Part shown: positions 20,238 through 28,799 of the stretch, piece by piece
How the letters are laid out: every line of letters begins with the position of its first letter
Position numbering within the stretch: the stretch's first letter is position 1
Assembly (NCBI RefSeq): GCF_000298175.1
Contig: NZ_BAGZ01000005.1
Coordinates: forward strand, 558,001-622,000
DNA from: Austwickia chelonae NBRC 105200
GTDB lineage: Bacteria; Actinomycetota; Actinomycetes; Actinomycetales; Dermatophilaceae
Direction of reading: 5' to 3'
Length of the DNA: 64,000 bases
Notes under the pieces: model-generated
Told to the model about the DNA's origin: nothing
The model's database searches: none
The model's input: only the letters and a program-made list of their open reading frames with translations
Translations under genes and position numbers: made by a program

Positions 20238-21233
20238 ATGCCTGTCGGCCTCGCCATCCCTCGCGCCGACGAACTGTACTCACGGGTCCGTCACGTGATC
20301 CCACCCGTCGAATGGGCCACCATGATCGACGACGTCCAGGCGATCTGGCAGCTCAAAGCAGAGAAAAAAGCCATCGTCCTGGCCCACAACTACATGACTC
20401 CGGAGATCTTCCACACCGTCGCGGACATCGTCGGGGATTCCCTCGCCCTCGCCCGGGAAGCCCGGAGGGTCTCCGCGGAGATCATCGTCGTCGCCGGCGT
20501 CCACTTCATGGCGGAGACCGCAAAACTGCTCAACCCGAACACAACGGTGCTCATCCCCGACCCGGCAGCAGGATGTTCACTGGCCGACAGCATCACCGCC
20601 CCGGACGTCCATACCCTGCGCCGACAACACCCCGACATCCCGATCATCACCTATGTCAACACCTCCGCAGCGGTCAAAGCCGCCTCCGACATCTGCTGCA
20701 CCAGCGGAAATGCCACCCGCATCGTCGAATCCGTCACCGCAGGCATGTCCCGACCCCGCGCGCTGCTCATCCCCGACCGCTATCTCGCCCGTAACATCTC
20801 CGCCCAGACCGGCATCGACATCCTCACCTACGAAGGCAGCTGCGAGGTCCACGAACGATTCACCCCGGGGGACCTACACCGGATCCGCAAAGAACACCCC
20901 GGGATCAGGATCCTCGCCCACCCCGAATGCCCGCCCGACGTGGTCGACGCCGCCGATCTCGCCGGATCGACCGCCCAGATGCAGAACTACGTCGAGGAAC
21001 AGCGGCCCCGACAGGTCGCGCTCATCACCGAATGCTCCATGAGCGACAACCTCGCCGCGGCGAATCCCGACATCCAACTCATCCGCCCCTGCAATCTGTG
21101 TCCCCACATGAAACGCAACACCCTGTCCACCATCCGTCACGCATTGGAGACCGGCACCCACGAGATCCACCTGGACCCTTCCGTCGCCGAGGGCGCCCGC
21201 AGAGCCGTCTCCCGGATGCTCGACCTCTCCTGA
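20238..21233 (+). CDS. nadA: Quinolinate synthase A
   Basis: [4Fe-4S] enzyme condensing iminoaspartate and dihydroxyacetone phosphate to quinolinate in de novo NAD synthesis. 331 residues from the ATG at 20238, preceded by GGGAGGA. Three pseudo-repeat domains are evident. Likely cluster cysteines are in AAGCSLAD, HPECPPDV and the C-terminal RPCNLCPHMK. Active-site landmarks VLAHNYMTPEIF, GVHFMAETAK and ITECSMSDN are present. First gene of nadA-nadB-nadC. Confidence 0.96.
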   Translation: MPVGLAIPRADELYSRVRHVIPPVEWATMIDDVQAIWQLKAEKKAIVLAHNYMTPEIFHTVADIVGDSLALAREARRVSAEIIVVAGVHFMAETAKLLNPNTTVLIPDPAAGCSLADSITAPDVHTLRRQHPDIPIITYVNTSAAVKAASDICCTSGNATRIVESVTAGMSRPRALLIPDRYLARNISAQTGIDILTYEGSCEVHERFTPGDLHRIRKEHPGIRILAHPECPPDVVDAADLAGSTAQMQNYVEEQRPRQVALITECSMSDNLAAANPDIQLIRPCNLCPHMKRNTLSTIRHALETGTHEIHLDPSVAEGARRAVSRMLDLS

Positions 21234-21244
21234 GAGGAGCCCCC

Positions 21245-22795
21245 ATGATGTCGACGGCTCCCGCAGCGGTCATCGTCGGATCCGGACTGGCCGGACTCGT
21301 CACCGCGCTCGAACTCGCCCGTCCCTGCGTGGTCGTCACCGCAGGAACCTTCGCATCGGAGTGCTCCAGCGATCTCGCCCAGGGAGGGATCGCGGCAGTG
21401 GTCGGCCCCGACGACGACATAGACCTGCACGTCCAGGACACCCTCACGGCAGGTGCCGGACTGTGCGAGCCAGATGTCGTGCGACGCATCGTCTCCTGCG
21501 GTCCGCAGGTCGTGGACTACCTGCAGAGGTTGGGGGTTCCCTTCGACAGGTCTCCCGACGGGATGTTGATCCTCGGGTTGGAAGGCGCCCACTGTCGGCG
21601 ACGCATCGTGCACGTGGACGGAGATTCCACCGGGCACGCCGTCACCGCAGCCGTGGCCCGTGCGGTCCGGACAGCGCCCTGGATCACCGTCCTGGAGCAC
21701 ACCAGGGCGCGTCGTCTGCTGTGGGACACCGACGGCGTCGTCGACGGCGTCGTCGTCGAAGGAGCTGCCAGCGGAACGATCCCCGCCGGGCAGATTGTCC
21801 TCGCGACCGGCGGCATCGGCGGGCTCTTCGCCCGCACCACCAATCCACGAGCTTCCTGGGGAAGCGGGTTGGCGCTGGGACTACGCGCCGGAGCTCTCGC
21901 CCAGGATCTGGAAATGGTCCAGTTCCATCCCACCGCCTTGGCCGTCGGGACGGATCCGATGCCCCTGGTGAGCGAAGCCGTCCGCGGTGACGGTGCCCGG
22001 TTGATCGACGAACGGGGTCGTCATCTGTTGGAGGACGATCTCGCTCCCCGTGACATCGTCTCGCGTGCTGTCGCAGATCGGCTCGACCAGGGAGGAACCG
22101 TCTACTTGGATACCCCCGCAGCGTACGGGGAGAGCTTCTCTCGCCGTTTCCCCACGGTTGCTGCGCAGTGCGCCGCTGCCGGACTCGATCCGGCGACTGC
22201 TCCCCTACCGGTCTGCCCCGCCGCGCACTACCACATGGGCGGACTCGCCGTGGACGGAGACGGGCGGACGACGGTCCCCGGGCTGTGGGCCGTCGGCGAG
22301 GTCGCCGCCACCGGGCTGCACGGGGCGAACCGTTTGGCCAGTAATTCCTTGCTCGAGGCCGTGGTCACCGCACGAGCCACGGCATCTGCGCTCCGGGCGC
22401 GGATCGACCTCGACACACGCCGCCGTTCTTCACCGTCCGCTTCGAGGACGAGCAGATTCGTTCTCCACGAGGGGAGCGGTCCGGAAAGTTCCCGATGTGG
22501 ACGGTCCGGGCCCGACGAGGAGATGAGGCGGTTGATGGATCGGCACTGCGGGGTGCTCCGCGACGAGCAGCGGTTACATACCGCTTTGTCCTCCTTAGGC
22601 CCCGGGGCTCTGCATGACGATGCTCATCTGGTCGCCCTGATGATCCTCTGGTCGGCGTTGAGCCGCACCGAATCCCGTGGCGCGCACCGTCGGATCGACT
22701 GTTCCGGGAGTGGTGCGCCCGCCCATACCCTCTTCACCGCTGCTGAGGTCCTGGCCCGGATCGAAGTCGCGGCCGCGCAGAACAGGAGCGCCTGA
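21245..22795 (+). CDS. nadB: L-aspartate oxidase
   Basis: FAD enzyme oxidising L-aspartate to iminoaspartate, the NadA substrate. 516 residues. The dinucleotide fold VIVGSGLAGLVTALELA is at about 9-25, SSDLAQGGIAAV near 41, and RDIVSRAVADRL near 265. PAAHYHMGGLAVD near 325 and GLHGANRLASNSLLEAVV near 360 belong to the substrate/FAD region. The helical C-terminal domain ends the protein. Start ATG at 21245 (or 21248), with GAGAGGAG upstream. Its TGA overlaps nadC by one base. The gene contains two TTA codons near its 3' end. Confidence 0.95.
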   Translation: MMSTAPAAVIVGSGLAGLVTALELARPCVVVTAGTFASECSSDLAQGGIAAVVGPDDDIDLHVQDTLTAGAGLCEPDVVRRIVSCGPQVVDYLQRLGVPFDRSPDGMLILGLEGAHCRRRIVHVDGDSTGHAVTAAVARAVRTAPWITVLEHTRARRLLWDTDGVVDGVVVEGAASGTIPAGQIVLATGGIGGLFARTTNPRASWGSGLALGLRAGALAQDLEMVQFHPTALAVGTDPMPLVSEAVRGDGARLIDERGRHLLEDDLAPRDIVSRAVADRLDQGGTVYLDTPAAYGESFSRRFPTVAAQCAAAGLDPATAPLPVCPAAHYHMGGLAVDGDGRTTVPGLWAVGEVAATGLHGANRLASNSLLEAVVTARATASALRARIDLDTRRRSSPSASRTSRFVLHEGSGPESSRCGRSGPDEEMRRLMDRHCGVLRDEQRLHTALSSLGPGALHDDAHLVALMILWSALSRTESRGAHRRIDCSGSGAPAHTLFTAAEVLARIEVAAAQNRSA

Positions 22796-23631
22796 TGCTG
22801 GATCTGATGATCGAACCGACCGTCCGTGCCGCGCTTCTGGAAGATCTGGGACGAGCAGGAGATCTCACCACCGAGGCGATCATCCCGGCGGAGTTGACCG
22901 GGGGCGTTGCGCTCGTCTCTCGCGACCACGGGATCCTCGCCGGCACCGCCTGTGCCCGGATCGCCTGGCAGCTGGTCGATCCGACAGTCGATTTCCGAGC
23001 CGATCTGATGGATTCGGCGCGGCTGCAGCCCGGCTCGGTCATCGGTGTGGCGACCGGCCCGGTTCGTGCCCTGTTGACCGGGGAGCGTGTCGCTCTGAAC
23101 TTCCTCGGGCATCTCTCCGGGATCGCCACCACGACAGCTGCCTTCGTCGAAGCCGTCGCCGGGACGAGGGCGCGGGTGTGCTGTACCCGCAAGACCACAC
23201 CGGGGTTGCGCGCCGTGGAGAAGGCTGCCGTCCGCGCAGGTGGTGGAGCGAACCATCGATACGGGCTCGACGATGCAGTGCTGATCAAGGACAACCATCT
23301 GGCTTTCGCCGGGTCGATCACCCGTGCCGTACGCGATGTCCGTTCGACGGTGGGTCACCTGGTCAAGGTGGAGGTGGAGGTCGATCGTCTCGACCAGGTG
23401 GAGGAAGTGCTCGCAGCCGAGGCTGACGCGGTCCTCCTGGACAATATGTCCCCTGCACAGTTGCGGCAGGCCGTTGAACTGGTCGACGGGCAGATCATCA
23501 CCGAGGCCTCCGGTCGGGTGACTCCGCAGACGGTGCGCCAGCTCGCCGAGACCGGGGTCGATCTGATCTCCGTGGGCTGGTTGACACATAGCGCGCCGGT
23601 GCTCGACATCGGGTTGGACTATCTGAGATGA
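22795..23631 (+). CDS. nadC: Quinolinate phosphoribosyltransferase (carboxylating)
   Basis: Converts quinolinate and PRPP to nicotinate mononucleotide, CO2 and pyrophosphate, completing the operon's route. 278 residues. Typical landmarks: EDLGRAGDLTTEAIIP near 13, ALNFLGHLSGIATTT near 100, RKTTPGLRAVEKAAVRAGGG near 130 with GGANHRYGL and LIKDNHL, then VEVEVDRLDQ, LLDNMSP and TEASGRV. The ATG overlaps nadB's stop (TGATG), so coupling is expected. Confidence 0.96.
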   Translation: MLDLMIEPTVRAALLEDLGRAGDLTTEAIIPAELTGGVALVSRDHGILAGTACARIAWQLVDPTVDFRADLMDSARLQPGSVIGVATGPVRALLTGERVALNFLGHLSGIATTTAAFVEAVAGTRARVCCTRKTTPGLRAVEKAAVRAGGGANHRYGLDDAVLIKDNHLAFAGSITRAVRDVRSTVGHLVKVEVEVDRLDQVEEVLAAEADAVLLDNMSPAQLRQAVELVDGQIITEASGRVTPQTVRQLAETGVDLISVGWLTHSAPVLDIGLDYLR

Positions 23632-23833
23632 AAGAGCTGATGTGTGCTCAGAATGCCGTGAGGACAATTTTTCGTGCGGACTGAGAACGGTCAAGGCCCC
23701 CCGGTAGACCATCGTTTTCCCAGTTCAGCCTCGGCTTGACCAGCGGAGAGCATCTCCGTCGGTCATGATCCGGCCCGCGTGAATTCACATCGAAGTCGGC
23801 ATCGATGTCCGTACCTTCCCGGAGCCGGATACG

Positions 23834-23876
23834 CCGGGGGTCGGACGGGTCCGTTTCTCCCCCGTCCGACCCCCGG
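23834..23876. terminator. 16-bp perfect hairpin between convergent nadC and hemW
   Basis: CCGGGGGTCGGACGGG (23834-23849) and its exact complement (23861-23876) flank an 11-nt loop. The 3' arm ends 14 bp from the hemW stop. It likely terminates both operons. No T-tract. The rest of the gap (23632-23833) holds no gene I can support. Confidence 0.75.
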
Positions 23877-23890
23877 TCTGTCCCACGGAC

Positions 23891-25156
23891 TCACAGGAGC
23901 CGGTGAACCACCGTGTCCGCCAGGAGGCGTCCCCGGCGGGTCAGCACCACGCGAGGTTCGCCCAGCGTCCCTGAGAACGGACCGGCCTCGACGAGTCCAT
24001 CGTCGATCAGAGCTGCGACCGCGCTACGGCCTTCGTCACGCAACATGTTCGACGGCAGTCCCTCGGCCAGACGCGAGCGCAACAGCACCGTCTCGTCGTA
24101 CCGTTGCTCGGCGGTCAGTCTTTCCCCGGCCTCGGCGGGTGAACGTCCTGCGTTCACCCGCTGGGCGTAGCTCCGCGGGTGGCGGATGTTCCACCACCGC
24201 ATCCCGCCGACATGACTGTGCGCGCCCGGGCCGAATCCCCACCAGTTCCCCCCGCGCCAGTAGCCGAGATTGTGGTGGCAGACACCAGTCGGGGTCCGCG
24301 CCCAGTTACTCACCTCGTACCAGCTGTACCCGGCCGCGTGGAGCAGGTCGTCGGCCAGCTCGTACTTGTCGGCCTCGTCGTCGTCGTCCGGTGCGGAGAG
24401 TTCACCGCGGCGGACCTGGGCAGCCAAGCGGGTGCCCGTCTCCACGACCAGCGCATATGCCGAGACATGGTCAGGCTCCAAGGCGATCGCCGTCTCGAGG
24501 CTGCGACGCCAGTCGTCCGAGGACTCCCCGGGAGCCCCGTAGATCAGATCGACGCTGGTCGCCATCCCTGCCGCGGCAGCCGCCTCGACCGCTCTGGCCA
24601 CGTTCTCCGGGCGATGGGTTCGGTCCAGCGCCTGCAAGACGTGCGGCACCGACGATTGCATGCCGAGACTCACCCGGGTGAAACCCCCTGCGGCGAGAGT
24701 GTCCAGGTAGCCCGCATTGACGGTGTCCGGATTCGCCTCCGTGGTGATCTCGACTCCGTCGACGAATCCGAAGTTCCTCCGCAGAAGGTCCACGATGCGC
24801 ACCAGCTCGTGCACCGGGAGCAGGGTCGGGGTCCCCCCGCCGATGAAGACCGTCGACAACGGGCGGACCGCCCGGCCGAGGACCTGCACCGCGAGATCGA
24901 TCTCCTTGCTCAGGGCGTCGACATAGGTGTCAGGAGTCGTCCCGGCCGGTTCGTGTCGGCCCGGGCCGGACGCGGCCAAGGGCGCGGATAACAGGTCAGA
25001 CGGCACATAGGTGTTGAAATCGCAGTATCCGCAACGCACTCGGCAGAAAGGCACATGGACGTAGACCCCGAGTTCGTCCTCTTCTCCCCGGCGCAGCACA
25101 TCCGCGGGGAGGGAGCCGTCCTCGGGAAGGGGCTCACCCGATGGTGACGGCGGCAC
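23891..25156 (-). CDS. hemW: HemW, radical-SAM heme chaperone (HemN-like)
   Basis: Member of the coproporphyrinogen-III-oxidase-like radical SAM family. HemW binds heme and is not an oxidase; the Cys of the HemN-specific CNTC motif is not seen. 421 residues. Radical SAM motif CRVRCGYC with C38, C42 and C45, then GGGTPTLLP near 108, VEITTEANPDT near 137 and RVSLGMQS near 160. A C-terminal HemN-type domain follows (about 310-400). A GTG at 25156 is the longest reasonable start; the ribosome site is weak and a shorter start within the first 20 residues is possible. Confidence 0.9.
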   Translation of the reverse strand: MPPSPSGEPLPEDGSLPADVLRRGEEDELGVYVHVPFCRVRCGYCDFNTYVPSDLLSAPLAASGPGRHEPAGTTPDTYVDALSKEIDLAVQVLGRAVRPLSTVFIGGGTPTLLPVHELVRIVDLLRRNFGFVDGVEITTEANPDTVNAGYLDTLAAGGFTRVSLGMQSSVPHVLQALDRTHRPENVARAVEAAAAAGMATSVDLIYGAPGESSDDWRRSLETAIALEPDHVSAYALVVETGTRLAAQVRRGELSAPDDDDEADKYELADDLLHAAGYSWYEVSNWARTPTGVCHHNLGYWRGGNWWGFGPGAHSHVGGMRWWNIRHPRSYAQRVNAGRSPAEAGERLTAEQRYDETVLLRSRLAEGLPSNMLRDEGRSAVAALIDDGLVEAGPFSGTLGEPRVVLTRRGRLLADTVVHRLL

Positions 25157-25203
25157 GAGTCACGCTGCTTCCGTGGCCGTGTCGCCGTCACCTGGCCAGA
25201 AAC

Positions 25204-26394
25204 TCAATTCTGGGCCGCCTCCGGCTTGTCGGTCGGCGCCGCGGGCTTCTTCTCCCCTTCGGCAGCGCCCTTCTGAGCGTCTCCCTCGCCCTCGTCCGCG
25301 GTTTCCTTCTTCTCCCCGCCCTCAGACGCGGCCTGAGCCATCTTCTGCTCGGTGGCCTGAGTCATGGCAGCCAGCTGCTCCTCGCCCATGCCGGCACCGA
25401 GACCGAAGGTGGCCAACATGCTGCGGACGTTGCTGAGCTGAGAGGTGATCGAATCCCGGCGGGCCATCGCGGCAGCCAGTTCACGCTCGGACTCGCGGCG
25501 GACCCGTTCTGCCTGTGCACGAGCAGTGTCGAGCAGCTCCTGAGCCTGCTCGCGGGCTTCCTGGAGACGGTGCGCGGCCTCGGCAGCGGCGTCCTGACGC
25601 TCCTGGTCGGCCTCGGTCCGCAGCGCCTCGGTGTGTTCGACGACGCGACGCAGCTCTTCTTCGCGTGCCGAGATCTCGACCTGGAACTCGTGAGTGGCCC
25701 GCTCCCGACGCTGGCTGAGGGTCCGTTCGAACTCGGCAGCGGCTTCGGAGGCGACTGCCCGCTGACGCTCGTAGTAGGCCTCGGCCTCTTCACGGCGGGC
25801 CGCGGCGTCACGGACGGCCTCGTCGACGATGGCTGCGGCATTCTCCCGGGCTTCGAGCACGACCTGCTCGGCCTCGGTCTCGGCGCGCTCGCGGATCTCG
25901 GTGCCGTACTGCTCGGCGGACCGGCGGGTCAACTCGGCTTCGGCGTGGGCGTCCTCACGCAGCTTCTCGGCTTCGGCGTGAGCCGTCGCGGTCAGGGACT
26001 CGGCCTCCAGTTCGGCCAGGGTCAGGATCTGGCCGACCCGTTTGCCGAGGTGTTCGAAGTTGTTCTGCTTGGCGACATTCTCGTCGCGGTCGCTGAGCAT
26101 GTTCTGCAGGTTCTCGTTCTTGGCCTGCAGTTCTTCGATCTGCCGCTGCAGATCGTCATGGGCCGAGGCCGCTTCTGAGGCGCGCGCATCCAGGCGAACC
26201 TGAGCATCGGTGAGGCGACGTTTGAGGTCGTCACGCTCTCCTTGGACGGAAGTCAGTTGCAGGTGGACCCGCGAGCATTCCTCGCGCGCTGCTGCAAAGT
26301 TCTCGTGCGCTGCTGTCAGTGCGGCTTCGACCTGCCCAGGATCGAACCCGCGGAAGACGGTCGCAAAGTGCTGGGTTGCTCCATCGGTGCTCAT
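25204..26394 (-). CDS. DivIVA/FilP-like coiled-coil protein
   Basis: 396 residues, almost wholly helical. A short N-terminal module contains FRGFDPGQVEAAL (14-26), resembling the membrane-targeting start of DivIVA and of Streptomyces coiled-coil proteins. A long coiled coil spans about 27-330, rich in Ala/Glu/Arg/Gln with regular heptads. The last about 60 residues are a low-complexity Glu/Lys/Ala/Pro tail. Such proteins scaffold polar growth, division or cytoskeletal filaments. It lies 46 bp downstream of a second, larger coiled-coil gene, the arrangement of scy-filP in Streptomyces. Function is by analogy only. Confidence 0.65.
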   Translation of the reverse strand: MSTDGATQHFATVFRGFDPGQVEAALTAAHENFAAAREECSRVHLQLTSVQGERDDLKRRLTDAQVRLDARASEAASAHDDLQRQIEELQAKNENLQNMLSDRDENVAKQNNFEHLGKRVGQILTLAELEAESLTATAHAEAEKLREDAHAEAELTRRSAEQYGTEIRERAETEAEQVVLEARENAAAIVDEAVRDAAARREEAEAYYERQRAVASEAAAEFERTLSQRRERATHEFQVEISAREEELRRVVEHTEALRTEADQERQDAAAEAAHRLQEAREQAQELLDTARAQAERVRRESERELAAAMARRDSITSQLSNVRSMLATFGLGAGMGEEQLAAMTQATEQKMAQAASEGGEKKETADEGEGDAQKGAAEGEKKPAAPTDKPEAAQN

Positions 26395-26440
26395 CGAAGC
26401 TCCTTGTCGGACGTAGTCGAATCAAGTATGGGAGGCACGT

Positions 26441-27949
26441 TCACCGGCCACCTCGCCGGGAAGTGTCCAAAGGGGTCTGACCGTCGGGGACGGGGTCGCT
26501 GGGAACCTCCGTATCACCCACCCGGTCAGATGACATTACGCCCCCGCCTTTTTCGGGCACACTCAGGGCCTCGATCACGGCGGACAGTTCGCCGAGCTGA
26601 CGTGAGATGTCCGCCCGTTGGGTGGCCAAGGACTGTACCTCGCCACGGGCCCGCCGCACGGCCATCTCGGCTTCCTCGCGGAGTCTTTCGGAACGTTCCT
26701 GGGCTTCTCTGCTCATCTGGAGGATGTTCGACCGGGCTGTCCGATGGTATTCGTAGGCTTCGCGATGCAGGCGCTCGGCTTCTCGTCCGATACGTTCACG
26801 CACTGCTGCCGCCGCGCGTTCGGCTTCGTCGGTACGTCGTCTGGCGCGTCTTTCGATCTCCTCTCCACGGGCCCGCGCGGCGGTGAGGATCTGCTCGGCC
26901 TGTCGCTGCGCGGCGGCGAGGGTCTCCTCGGCCTCGGTCTGGGCCGCGCTGCGGGCGTCTTCTGCTTCTGCTCGGCAACGGACGGCCTCGGATTCGGCCC
27001 TGGCCATCCGTTCGGCAGCTCGTGTGCGCGCATTGGTCAGCAGCAGGGTGACCTCGTCCCTTGCCTTGTGGGCGTGGGCGCCCAGCGTGCGATGTTCTTT
27101 GCGCGAGCGGACCGCGAGTTCCTCCTCGGTCCGCTCGACCAGGGCTTGGGAGGTCTGGGTCGCCCAGAGCAGCTGTTCCTCGGCCTGGGACAGCAGCCCT
27201 GCTGCTTCGCTGCGGGTCTCTTCGATCAGCTGATCGGCTTTGTTCTGGGCTCGGCGAAGGTGTTCCTCGGCTTCGGCGCGGATCCGGATGCTGTATTCCT
27301 CGGCGTCTTCCCGGAGCCTGGTGGTCTCCTGCTCGGTGGACTTGGTGAGACGTCGGCAGTCGGCGACGGCTTCGTCGACCATCTGCCGACTGTTCTCCTC
27401 GGCACGGTGGAGCGCGGCTGCGATATCGGCTTCGGTGGCGGCGCGTCCTGCGGTGAGCACCCGGGTCTGTTCTGCGGCGAGTGCCACCAGCAAGGAGCGG
27501 CGTTCCTCGGTTTCTCTTCGGACCCGGGAAATCATCGCCTCGGATTCGGCTTCGGCCTCCCCTCGTTGTCGACGAGAGGTGATCTGGGCTGCTTGGATGG
27601 CGTCCTCAGCGGCTCGGGCGGCTCGGGCCTGGACGAGTGCGGCCTGGTCCACGGCGTCCCGGATGAGGGCGTCGACGTCTTCGCGGGCGCGCGCCATGAT
27701 GCTGCGTTCGTTGACTCTGGCCTGGGCGATACGTTCCTGAAGTTCTTGGAGTTCGCCGGCTGCGGCGCTGATGGCGCGGCGGCTGCGGCGGGCCTCTTCG
27801 CGGACCTGCGCGGCCTGTGATTCCGCTTCGGATCGCAGGGTGTCCGCGAGTTCCTGGGCCTGGGCGAGCAGGGTGAGTGTTTCGTGCACGCTCCCGCTCG
27901 CGGTGCCCACGCCCAGGGATGGCGTGGACGGCTCACCAGCAACAGTCAT
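26441..27949 (-). CDS. Large Scy-like coiled-coil protein
   Basis: 502 residues from the ATG at 27949; a TTG 33 bases upstream is in frame but lacks support. After a short Gly/Ser/Thr-rich start the protein is nearly continuous coiled coil (about 28-465), Ala/Glu/Arg-dominated, with repeated TEAEE and RAEAE patterns. A short Asp/Pro/Gly-rich tail ends the protein. There are no transmembrane segments or enzyme motifs. Size and composition recall Scy, the scaffold that organises hyphal tips with DivIVA and FilP in Streptomyces, and the next gene downstream is the smaller partner-like protein. Sequence identity cannot be judged here. Confidence 0.6.
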   Translation of the reverse strand: MTVAGEPSTPSLGVGTASGSVHETLTLLAQAQELADTLRSEAESQAAQVREEARRSRRAISAAAGELQELQERIAQARVNERSIMARAREDVDALIRDAVDQAALVQARAARAAEDAIQAAQITSRRQRGEAEAESEAMISRVRRETEERRSLLVALAAEQTRVLTAGRAATEADIAAALHRAEENSRQMVDEAVADCRRLTKSTEQETTRLREDAEEYSIRIRAEAEEHLRRAQNKADQLIEETRSEAAGLLSQAEEQLLWATQTSQALVERTEEELAVRSRKEHRTLGAHAHKARDEVTLLLTNARTRAAERMARAESEAVRCRAEAEDARSAAQTEAEETLAAAQRQAEQILTAARARGEEIERRARRRTDEAERAAAAVRERIGREAERLHREAYEYHRTARSNILQMSREAQERSERLREEAEMAVRRARGEVQSLATQRADISRQLGELSAVIEALSVPEKGGGVMSSDRVGDTEVPSDPVPDGQTPLDTSRRGGR

Positions 27950-28010
27950 GGGGCCATCATGTACCAATATGGCTATGGGCAAAACTGGTGAGAGATGCCA
28001 AGTTTGTCCA

Positions 28011-28799
28011 TCAATTTCGTTGTAGACGAATCAATTCCAGGTCATGTACGAGACGTCCGGCCTCGGATCCCTTACGTTCGAAACGGGTGACCGGTCTGCC
28101 TGACCATCTCGGCGCGAAGCCGTCGTGCGGGTTGGCCAGCTCGGAACAGCAGGAAACGACCCGGAGCATCTGCTCGGCGTACTCGGCCCAGTCGGTCGCC
28201 AGACGCAGCCGCCCGCCGTCGGCGAGCACGCGGGCCAGCCCGGCGACGGTGTTCTCGTTCACGAGGCGACGTTTGTGATGTCTGGCCTTGTGCCAGGGGT
28301 CCGGGAAGAAGATCCGCACCTCGGAAACGGAGGCCTCCTCCAGACCGGTGCGCAGCAGAGCAGCAGCATCGGCCTGGAGGATCCGCAGGTTGGTCAGCCC
28401 TCGGCGGTGCGCCCGGATCGCTGTCTTGGCCGCTCCGGGCCGATAGACCTCCACCGCCAGGTGGTCCAGCTCAGGATGTTCCGCCGCCGAGGCCAGGACG
28501 GCCTCGCCGGTACCCGAACCGATCTCCACCACCAGCGGTGCACGCCTGCCGAAGACGGAGTGCGCGTCCAGTTGCCATTCCGGGTCCAGGGATGCGTCCC
28601 GGTCCAACCGCGGCGGTGAGACCATCAGCGCCTCGTGCTCGGCGCTCCACGCCTTGGCGATCTTCGGATGGATCCGTCCGTCCCGCCGGGCGAAGGAGAC
28701 CACCTCACGTCGTAGACCGTACGGAAGCCGGGATGCGTCGGTGGTCGCCTCCGACATGTCGGATCCGGACGACGCCCCGGCCGCCAGGGCATTGTTCAC
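28011..28799 (-). CDS. trmB: tRNA (guanine-46-N7)-methyltransferase
   Basis: SAM-dependent methylation of G46 in the tRNA variable loop. 262 residues. SAM-binding EIGSGTGEA is near 92, and the family signature [18 protein letters not shown] is near 165, with [15 protein letters not shown] near 200. The GTG at 28799 overlaps the lepA stop by four bases (GTGA) and is preceded by GGAG, supporting coupling; an internal ATG at 28757 is an alternative. Confidence 0.94.
   Translation of the reverse strand: MNNALAAGASSGSDMSEATTDASRLPYGLRREVVSFARRDGRIHPKIAKAWSAEHEALMVSPPRLDRDASLDPEWQLDAHSVFGRRAPLVVEIGSGTGEAVLASAAEHPELDHLAVEVYRPGAAKTAIRAHRRGLTNLRILQADAAALLRTGLEEASVSEVRIFFPDPWHKARHHKRRLVNENTVAGLARVLADGGRLRLATDWAEYAEQMLRVVSCCSELANPHDGFAPRWSGRPVTRFERKGSEAGRLVHDLELIRLQRN

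Noticed and set aside
22574-22597. TTA codons as a sign of bldA-like developmental control
   Set aside because: TTA occurs twice in nadB and also in ctaG, parC and the acetyltransferase gene, so it is not confined to special genes as in Streptomyces.
23632-23833. tRNA or small RNA gene in the nadC-hemW gap
   Set aside because: No cloverleaf arms or TPsiC-like motif; only the terminator hairpin at 23834-23876 stands out.
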